NCBI GenBank assembly: GCA_029204225.1
Contig: CM055096.1
Span: 66,314,370 to 66,378,369, forward strand
DNA: 64,000 nt
Direction: 5' to 3'
From: Diphasiastrum complanatum
Lineage: Eukaryota; Streptophyta; Lycopodiopsida; Lycopodiales; Lycopodiaceae
Part shown: positions 56,894 to 64,000 of the stretch, piece after piece
How the letters are laid out: every line of letters starts with the position of its first letter
Numbering within the stretch: position 1 is the first letter of the stretch
Notes under the pieces: model-generated
The model's database searches: none
What the model was told of the DNA's origin: nothing
Seen by the model: the letters and a program-made list of their open reading frames with translations, nothing else
Program-made: the position numbers and the translations under genes

Positions 56894-57019
56894 TTCCACT
56901 ACCGAGAACAGTCGTATCCTTAGCTATAGCTGATGTGGAGGAGCCGAAATACAATCTAGCAGATCCTGTACTTATCATCATAGAGAGGTCTACAAGCGCA
57001 TGCATTCTTGGCTCTCAGG

Positions 57020-57391
57020 GTTCTGGAAAGCGATCTTTTCAAGCAAGACTGGAGAGCTCGTACACAGTGTGAAGTACTACAATACGTGATTCTGAAGTGG
57101 ACGTTCGCATTCCTGGTGGGACTATTTACGGGCCTTGTGGGAATTATCATTAACGTAGCAGTTGAAGCTGGCGCTAAGTTGATGTACACCGCAAAGCTGA
57201 TATTTCAAATCAGTTAGTCCTGGCATTTTCGCTGGTCACTGGCTGTAATGTTTGTTCTTGTACTTTGTTCTGCTCCTCTCTGTGTCTATCTGGGCCCGGC
57301 TGCTGCAGGATCTGGAATTCCCGACGTAAAGGCTTATTTGAATGGGGTTGATGCTCCTGAGATCCTATCCCCAAACACCTTGTTTGTAAAG
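57020..57391 (+). pseudogene. CLC-type anion channel gene fragment (two exons)
   Basis: First exon about 57,020-57,167: VLESDLFKQDWRARTQCEVL, QYVILKWTFAFLVGLFTGLV, ending near NVAVE. Second exon 57,221-57,391: LGPAAAGSGIPDVKAYLNGV and LSPNTLFVK. GSGIP is the anion-selectivity motif; Ser rather than Pro at its second position is typical of chloride-preferring plant CLCs. Between them lies a short non-matching stretch (57,168-57,220) that may be a remnant intron. The frame ends with TGA after 57,391 and the rest of the channel is absent. It could also be part of a larger gene with distant exons, but no flanking exons were seen. Confidence 0.75.
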
Positions 57392-57555
57392 GATCGCTGA
57401 CTGGCCCGCCCTCTGACCAGCTGCTGCCTTGCCCTAAGGCACTGACTGCAGGCACGCTGACTGGCCCGATGGTCTTCTGTCCGGGTGTTGCTCTGTTGTT
57501 CTTGGTGCTCTCTTAACATTGCTGATCTTGTCCTTTCTACATCCTGCCTTCACAC
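57392..57555. other. Spacer between CLC fragment and LINE-B
   Basis: Includes two copies of gctgactggcccg (57,396 and 57,458) bracketing about 60 bp. This may be the LINE-B 5' untranslated region. No gene is seen. Confidence 0.4.
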
Positions 57556-58409
57556 ATGGCATCTAAGAAAAAGGGGAGTGCCCCGACACCCCCCCCCTCT
57601 ATCCATCTCTTCTCCTTCCCCACCTTCTAGAATGGCCAGGGATGTTATTTCACCTACAGCAATGAAGGAACTCCCATCACCGTTGGCTGCACTCGAAGGC
57701 TCCATTTTCACCGACACTATACTTGATGTCACAGAAACGGCAAATAGCAAGCCATGGTCGATTACACTCCTTCCAAGCCTATTGAGAGTCTTTATGCCTA
57801 TGATATTGGTTTCATCCAAAACGAAATCATCAGTCTTAAGAAACAACTACACTTTTTTGAAATGGCGAATGGCAAGTTGGTTATGGATCTCGTAAGTGTC
57901 AAAGAGAGGGTGGAGCAGCTTGAGCAAGAAAATGTATATCTTAAGCGACGGATTGCCGAACATGTATCGCCTTCGGACGAAACTTCCAACAAAATATCTT
58001 GCTTGGAAAAAAAAGGTCGAAGAGACAAAGACATGGGCAGCACTCTTCAAACCGGATGATATGGGCAGCAAACTCTCATCACTTGCAAAACAGGTTGAAG
58101 AAACGACATCGATCCTCAAACAAGGTAATCATCCCCATATCTCAGCCTCTATGATGGATAACAATTTGGAGACATTGGATGAACAAGCTAGAAGAGCTAA
58201 AAAGGCTCTCAATATTAGAGTAAGAGGCATTGCCAACAACGGTAAACCAATAGACGAAGCTACAGATTTACTCGTTTCCAAGTTATCTCATGTTGTTGAT
58301 GGTTTTGATACGGCATGGCGCAGTAAATTTGATGCAACGTTCTTTTTGTCAAATTTCGCTCTCTTCAACACCGCAATGCAGCCCTTCGGCTTAGAACAAA
58401 ACTCAAAGG

Positions 58410-58808
58410 TGAAGATTTACAAGACCTAGCTATGGAGTATCTTAACTCAAATGCTAGATCAACTATGAAAGCTTGAGAAAACTTGGCTATGGAAATATCA
58501 CACACAAGGAGAATTGCATGAGCATCTCACAAACTCAAAAGTCTCAAGAAGAAATGAATTGCTAGAGAGAGAGAGGAGGGCGTGGGTCCTCCAAATCCCT
58601 TGTGAAACAAGCACCTCCTTTACATGCATGGAAAGTCTAGGTGTCAACCATAGGAGTGAGCTACTTGGCCAAGTGGGCCACTTGCACTAATTTACATAAC
58701 TTAACAAAAGGGGGGTCTCATGCATTTAATTAAAACATGCCCCATGAGTTATGTACAACTTAACTAATGCTTAGCCAAAAGGGGTAAAATAGGCATTACT
58801 CTTCAACA
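58410..58808 (-). repeat. Copia-F 3' LTR (399 bp)
   Basis: Minus-strand termini TGTTGAAGAG and AATCTTCA. The pol stop codon TGA uses the first bases of this LTR (TGTTGA), so pol runs a few bases into it. Confidence 0.93.
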
Positions 58809-61580
58809 CCCCCCCTTAATGGCAATTTTATTCAAACTGACACCCAACAAAGTTCTGAACTTTTCAAACTTATCTTTACTAAGTGGTTCAGTAAAAATAT
58901 CAGCTGTCTGGTCGTTGGTGTCACAATAAACTAGCTCGATCTCCCCACTATGCACTTTCTCTCGTATAAAATGCTGGTCCACCTCTATGTGTTTTGTCCG
59001 TGCATGATAGACTGGATTCCTCGCAAGCTGAATGCAGCTTTGGTTATCACAATGTAACAATGTAGGTCTTACTTGAGCAATCTGCATGTCCTCAAGTAGA
59101 CGGCGTAACCAAATGGCTTCACAGGCGGACCTCGTAGTCGCCTTGTACTTAGCTTCGGTAGACGATAGAGCAATAGTAGGTTGCTTCTTACTGCACCACG
59201 ATATAGCCCCTGAACCTAGGCTGAAACAATAGCCTGTCGTCGATCTCCTATCGTCTCTATCACCTGCCCAATCAGAATCTAAATAACCTTCCAGCTGAAG
59301 ATTCCCGTCATCCGTGTATCCAATCCCATAAGTCACTGTCCCTCTCACATATCGTAGGATCCGCTTGGCTGCCTTCCAATGTGTTTCGGTAGGCTTACAC
59401 ATGTATTGACTTGCAATTCCAACCGCATAAGCAATATCTGGCCTGGTGGTAGTAAGGTAAATCAGGCTGCTCACTAACTGACGATAGAGCGTATCAAAAT
59501 ATGAGGCTATAGCCAAAACGGTCCTGATAGATGTCATTTTAGCAATAGGTGCGAATGTCTCATCATAGTCTAGCCCCTCTTGCTGAGCATAGCCTTTCGC
59601 CACCAACATTGCCTTGTACTTGTCCACTGTTCCATTGGCATGAAACTTGGTCTTATAGACCCACTTGCAACCTATTGGTTGCTTCCCTTCTGGCAATGTA
59701 GTGAGCTCCCATGTGTCATTCTTGACAATGGAGTCGTAATCCTCCTGCATGGCATGTTGCCATACCTTTTCTCTCACGGCTTCGTGAAAGAACTGTGGCT
59801 CATCTGCATTCAGAATAGTGGACATAAGAGCAAAGTTAGTCTCTTGTCTCTCATGAGACCTAAGAGATCTTCTGACACCCTGTTCACTGCTCTCTCCTTC
59901 TTCAATCATTTGACCTTCTTTGATTGTTTCCCAATACCACCTAGGTAGCTTCTTCCTAGCAGTAGGTGATGTGGATGGTGACCACGTATCCCATGGTACT
60001 GTTTTAGTCTTCCGTTTGTCCCCAACTTCTGCTTCTGGTACTTGGCCAAAAAGAGGACTCGAACTAGTAGGTTCGATTTCCTGTTGTTGCTCATGCACTT
60101 GAGGCTTACAGGACTCTTGACTAGGATCCTCATCCGTGGAATCAATCAAGGGTATGAACTCAGTAATTCCTTCCTTCTCCTGCTCCTGTATCTTGGGTGC
60201 ATGCTCTTCATCAAAGATGACATCTCGACTTAGGATCTTCCTCCTGTTTTCGAGATCAAATAGCACATAAGCTTTCTCACCTTCACTATACCCAAGAACG
60301 ACACACTTTACGGATTTTGCATCAAGTTTCTTCCGCAAGTCTTTTGGTATATGTGCATATGTTGTACACCCAAATACTCGAAGGCTGCCCACTTTGGGCT
60401 TGTTGCCACTATATGCCTCTTCTGGCGTGATTCCTTCAACTGCTTTGGTTGGACTTCTATTCAATAGAAAAAAAGCAGTTGCTACCGCTTCTACCCAAAA
60501 GGAATTTGGCAATCCCTTTGCCTTGAGCATGCTCCTCGCACACTCAACTATAGACCTGTTTTTCCGCTCAGCCACGCCGTTTTGCTGCAGTGTATGTGGA
60601 GCAGTAAACTGTCTCTTTATCCCACCTGCTTTGCAAAGATCTTTGAACTCATCAGAAATATACTCACCACCCTTATCTGACCTGAGAGTCTTTAACCTCT
60701 TTCCTGTGTGGTTTTCCACCATAGCTTTCCACTGTTTGAAGTATTTGAACGCTTCAGATTTCAGTTTCAGAAAATAGACCCATACCTTCCGAGAGAAATC
60801 ATCTACGAAGGTCATGAGATAGTATGCCCCCCCTGCTGATTTGACCTGCATGGGACCACATAAATCTGAATGCACAAGTTCAAGAATGCCCTTGGCCCTG
60901 GTAGCTTTCTCCTTTGGAAACTTTTTCCTCTGTTGCTTCTCTAATGCACAAGCCTCACATGTATCTGAAGAAGACTTAATGCTAGGAAGATCTACTACCA
61001 TTTTGTGCCTGTTCAAAACTTGCAAACTTTTGTAACTCAAATGACCATATCTCTCATGCCAAAGCTTGTCCCGATTAGTATCTCTTGCAGACAAGGCCTC
61101 TTGGCTAGGAATGGTTGTGAAAAGCTTGTAAAGACCTCCTTCTTGCATTCCCTTGGCTACCACTTTGAAGTTCTTCTCTTTGTCTTTTACCAAACATTTA
61201 GAATCATTAAGCTCTACCACCATGTTCTGTTTGGTAATGGCACCAACGGATAACAAGTTCTTAGCCAACTCTGGTACATGCAACACACTTTTAATTTCCT
61301 TCACCCCAACTGATGATAGCTGTATTGCAATTGTACCTTTGCCCCTCACCATACGTGTAGAATTATCTCCAAGGCAAACATGCTGGCCATCTTCTGTCTC
61401 CTCATAGGTGCTGAACCAATCTCTATGAGGTGTCATGTGCTTTGAGGCTCCAGAATCAATGTACCATCCACCAAATGTGGATTCAGATGATAGGGCTGCG
61501 GTGAATAGCTCAAGCACACCAGATTGCTCCTCCTCTGCAACTTTGTCAACAAAGTGACTCTGCTGGTTCTTTCCCTTCTT
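58803..61580 (-). pseudogene. Copia-F pol: protease, integrase, RT (core deleted), RNase H
   Basis: About 900 uninterrupted codons. Protease GWYIDSGASKHMTPHRDW; GAG-pre-integrase LWHERYGHLSYKSLQVL and CEACALEKQQRKKF; integrase with all three acids (HSDLCGPM, LRSDKGGEYIS, GVAERKNRS); the RT N-terminus WVYKTKFHANGTVDKYKAML and FAPIAKMTSIRTVLAIASYF; then directly DTLYRQLVSSLIYLTTTRPD, the post-RT linker. The intervening RT palm with QMDV and YVDD is absent. RNase H is present (LEGYLDSDWAGD, STEAKYKA). Integrase and RNase H may be functional; the RT cannot be. Confidence 0.93.
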
Positions 61581-61582
61581 CT

Positions 61583-62377
61583 AATCACTTTGCTTCTTCC
61601 TGCATTCAAGAGCAAAATGCCCATACTTACCACAATAGTTGCAGTTGCCCTTCCTCTTGGGTGTAGATGAGGAATTGGTGCTTGACTCATCTCCAACCTG
61701 TAACTTGGACACCTGCTGCTCCAAGCTTTGCTTTGAGTTCTTCTTTTTGCCTTTGCCTTTCTTCTGAAAGTTTTGCTTCTTCTTAGAAGCAAATGCAAGC
61801 TCTGGATTATCTTCCCTTTCAGAAAGATTCTTCCTTCTCATCTCCTCCTGTAAAAGAAGACCACATAACTCCCCAAAGGTTGGGAGTTTCTCCCTAGCAG
61901 AAAGGGACATCACATAGTCTTGATAGTTGAATGACAAGCTGTTCAAGACTATGGGAACAATACTCCTGTCACTTACTTTCTCTCCAACTGAAGCAAGCTG
62001 ATCCAATAGGTCCTTGACCTTTGTAATATGATCACCAATTGTTGCACCCTGTTTTGCAAATACACCAGCTTGGCTGAATCCACTGTTTCAAACATAGACT
62101 TCAGAATTGTCCAAGCATCAGCTGCATCCCTTGCATTGCAAATGTGAGGAATAATATTGTCCTTGACAGAAAGATTGATTATCCTATGAGCCTTATGTCT
62201 CCTGTTCATGTAGTCCTTCAATTCAGGATCAGATGTTGGTACAGGTTCTGTACCTGTCATGACCTCCCAGCAATTCTTAGCCATCAAGATATTGGCTATC
62301 TTGAACTTCCACACTCTGTAGTTTGTGCCATCTAGTTTGCTAGATTCACCCAGCAAACTCTCCCCAAGACTTGCCAT
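61583..62377 (-). pseudogene. Copia-F gag (DUF4219/UBN2, zinc knuckle), one frameshift
   Basis: The ATG at 62,377 begins MASLGESLLGESSKLDGTNY, then RVWKFKIANILMAKNCWEV and the UBN2 core to YLQNRVQQ. A one-base frameshift near 62,050 is followed by GATIGDHITKVKDLLDQLAS in the next frame and the zinc knuckle CNYCGKYGHFALEC (about 61,640-61,600). The frame ends at TAG 61,583-61,581, in the same frame as pol. Confidence 0.88.
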
Positions 62378-62827
62378 GCTAAAATCTGTGCTTAAAACAG
62401 AAGCTCAACTTGAAAAAGATCAGAAAAGAACAGCTTCCAGCAACAAGGGTTTAACCCCAAACTAGGGTATGTAGCCACTTCAAGGCAACCCTTCAGCTCC
62501 TGCTTTTGTCTTTGCCACTTGGTGTGGCCTCACTAGCACAAGCACTAGGCTCCACTGGAACAGAAACCAGAAGCCCCTACAGAAAGTGCCCCCTACTTTT
62601 GTGTAAGCTCCTCTAGAAAGACTCTCCAAAACTTAGCCAGATTTAGAAAGTTTTTGGATCATCCCACTCCCCTTGCCAATAGCTCTCCAACAGTGCAAGA
62701 CTCCACCTGATCTGACACCTGTAGATCAAATGCTCCCTCTTTCAAGATTGAGGTGCTTGTAGAAGATAAGAATCTTCTCAAGTATCTAAGCACTGAAGTT
62801 TCTCTCACTCTCAGACTCACAGGCTAG

Positions 62828-62847
62828 GTAACCTGCTCTGATACCAT
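62828..62847 (-). promoter_or_regulatory. Copia-F primer binding site
   Basis: tggtatcagagcaggttacc on the minus strand, complementary in its first 12 bases to the 3' end of plant initiator Met-tRNA, directly adjacent to the 5' LTR. Confidence 0.9.
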
Positions 62848-63245
62848 GAAGATTTACAAGACCTAGCTATGGAGTATCTTAACTCAAATGCTAGATCAAC
62901 TATGAAAGCTTGAGAAAACTTGGCTATGGAAATATCACACACAAGGAGAATTGCATGAGCATCTCACAAACTCAAAAGTCTCAAGAAGAAATGAATTGCT
63001 AGAGAGAGAGAGGAGGGCGTGGGTCGTCCAAATCCCTTGTGAGGCAAGCACCTCCTTTACATGCATGGAAAGTCTAGGTGTCAACCATAGGAGTGAGCTA
63101 CTTGGCCAAGTGGGCCACTTGCACTAATTTACATAACTTAACAAAAGGGGGGTCTCATGCATTTAATTAAAACATGCCCCATGAGTTATGTACAACTTAA
63201 CTAATGCTTAGCCAAAAGGGGTAAAATAGGCATTACTCTTCAACA
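62848..63245 (-). repeat. Copia-F 5' LTR (398 bp)
   Basis: Near-identical to 58,410-58,808; visible differences are ggtcgtcc for ggtcctcc and gaggcaag for gaaacaag, plus one base of length. Confidence 0.93.
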
Positions 63246-63392
63246 AAAGGCACTTTCATTTATATGGATGATGATTTGACAAATACCCAATGGTTAGCAA
63301 GGAAAAAGATTATTCACAAAGCAAAAGAAAAAGGGCAAAAGGTCGCTTTTATCGACAGCAAACCAAGATATTTCGACCTCCTCTCACACTAG

Positions 63393-64000
63393 GAACTTGG
63401 GGCTCCTAGGTTTAGGAGCTGCCCGAGATATCCTACCATTTTGAGACTTGGCTTCTGGAATTGCAATGGTTTTTTATCATCATCATCGGCAGGAGATTTT
63501 TTTGATTTTATAAGCAAAAGTGACATTTTATTGTTGGCTGAAACCCATGAGTCCTTATATCATCCTCTTCCACATATACAGGATTACTCTTGGCATTCTG
63601 TTTTTTGCCCATTTGTGAGGGGAAAAACCTGTCATGAATCTGGCGGAGTAGCTTGTTTATACAGAGCCACGGCAGTTAAGATGGTTAAGCAAGATCCGTA
63701 TGCTCGATATATATGGCTACATACTATTGGTTCATTATTGGGATTACTGCAGGACATTTATATGGTTGTATGTTACTTCGCTCCACAGACTTCGGCGTTT
63801 GCTGAATTTGGTTGGGACCCATTTCAGGCACTCTCAAATGATATTACTGTTTTTTCTCAACAGGGCTACATTTTATTAGCAGGAGATTTCAACGCCCGTA
63901 CTAGCTCCAGACAGACAGAATTTCATGCAGATACTGACGTTCTTCGGCTTCATCCTCTAGATATGGGATTTGATCGAGTATCACATGATGCACACACTTC
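63393..64000 (+). CDS. LINE-B ORF2, endonuclease domain (runs off the window)
   Basis: Open to the end of the window and in the same frame as the ORF1 tail after TAG 63,390. The apurinic/apyrimidinic-type endonuclease (EEP fold) motifs appear in order: LRLGFWNCNGFLSSS, DILLLAETHES (catalytic Glu), CHESGGVACLYRA, YMVVCYFAPQTSA, and GYILLAGDFNART (Asp-Asn pair). In L1-type LINEs this nicks target DNA to prime reverse transcription. There is no ATG near the start of homology, so translation start is uncertain. The RT would lie beyond 64,000. Confidence 0.88.

Larger units (their letters stand above)
58405..63250 (-). mobile_element. Copia-F: young but RT-deleted Copia retrotransposon
   Basis: LTRs 58,410-58,808 (3', as the element lies on the minus strand) and 62,848-63,245 (5') differ by about three substitutions and one base. 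The five-base duplication aaagg flanks it (58,405-58,409 and 63,246-63,250). The primer site tggtatcagagcaggttacc (62,847-62,828) follows the 5' LTR without a gap. The polypurine tract aaggggggg (58,817-58,809) precedes the 3' LTR. Gag has one frameshift, a TAG separates gag from protease, and the catalytic core of RT is missing. Confidence 0.95.
57556..63392 (+). pseudogene. LINE-B ORF1 (coiled coil, nucleic-acid-binding), broken and split by Copia-F
   Basis: The ATG at 57,556 starts ASKKKGSAPTPPP. A C-run near 57,588-57,598 and a further break near 57,755 shift the frame to MVDYTPSKPIESLYAYDIGF, a coiled coil (SVKERVEQLEQENVYLKRRI). An A-run near 58,010 shifts again to VEETKTWAALFKPDDMGSKL, QARRAKKALNIRVRGI and VVDGFDTAWRSKFDATFF, which resembles the RRM-like part of L1-type ORF1 proteins. 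Copia-F interrupts at 58,409. The tail resumes at 63,246 (GTFIYMDDDLTNTQWLARKK ... DSKPRYFDLLSH) and ends at TAG 63,390. Confidence 0.75.

Overview
This is a piece of a large, repeat-rich land-plant nuclear genome. The evidence is one multi-exon plant gene with GT-AG introns, a 9.8 kb intron carrying a whole DNA transposon, plant-type Copia and Gypsy retroelements primed by a Met-tRNA-like site, a chromovirus with a chromodomain, and plant L1-type LINEs. The species cannot be read from the sequence. Intron sizes and repeat load would suit a gymnosperm, fern or lycophyte as well as a large angiosperm genome.

Left third (1-22.9 kb): decayed, overlapping retroelements. Copia-A (2.26-6.1 kb, +), Gypsy-A (6.7-10.16 kb, +) joined head-on to an inverted block with an unknown ORF ('ORF-X', 10.16-11.28 kb, -) and a Gypsy integrase end (11.89-12.84 kb, -), Copia-B (12.84-17.76 kb, +) whose reverse transcriptase is split by a 1.13 kb insertion, a palindrome-rich repeat array (18.95-19.83 kb), a second ORF-X copy (19.87-20.5 kb, +), and Copia-C (20.5-22.86 kb, -). 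The stretch 22.9-27.9 kb is mostly non-coding repeat sequence with one putative LTR and several tandem repeats.

Middle (27.9-45.05 kb, minus strand): ten exons covering the C-terminal half of an ASHH2/SDG8/EFS-type histone H3K36 methyltransferase: the second half of the SET domain, post-SET, the conserved plant C-terminal helical block and a Pro/Gln-rich tail. All ten exons join in consistent reading phase. The intron between 30,865 and 40,637 contains a complete hAT-superfamily transposon (33.29-37.95 kb) with terminal inverted repeats, subterminal motif arrays, a multi-exon DUF659/BED/dimerisation transposase and a second opposing ORF. The gene's 5' exons (CW, AWS, first half of SET) were not found; everything to the right is transposon sequence.

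Right third (46.3-64 kb): stacked insertions whose order can be read. A Copia-D 5' end (minus) carries a small inverted-repeat element and interrupts older Copia fragments. A LINE 3' end (zf-RVT region) was split by a chromovirus (51.7-54.76 kb) and again by a 1,042 bp non-autonomous hAT (54.86-55.90 kb) with a perfect 8 bp target duplication. Then come fragments of two host genes side by side, a polygalacturonase (GH28) and a CLC anion channel. A second LINE (57.5-64 kb, running off the end) is interrupted in ORF1 by a young Copia-F element (58.4-63.2 kb) with near-identical LTRs, an AAAGG target duplication and a reverse transcriptase that lacks its catalytic core.

Apart from ASHH2 almost nothing here is a functioning gene. 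The interest lies in the ORF-X family, the GH28/CLC fragment pair, the hAT element inside the methyltransferase gene, and the datable nested insertions.
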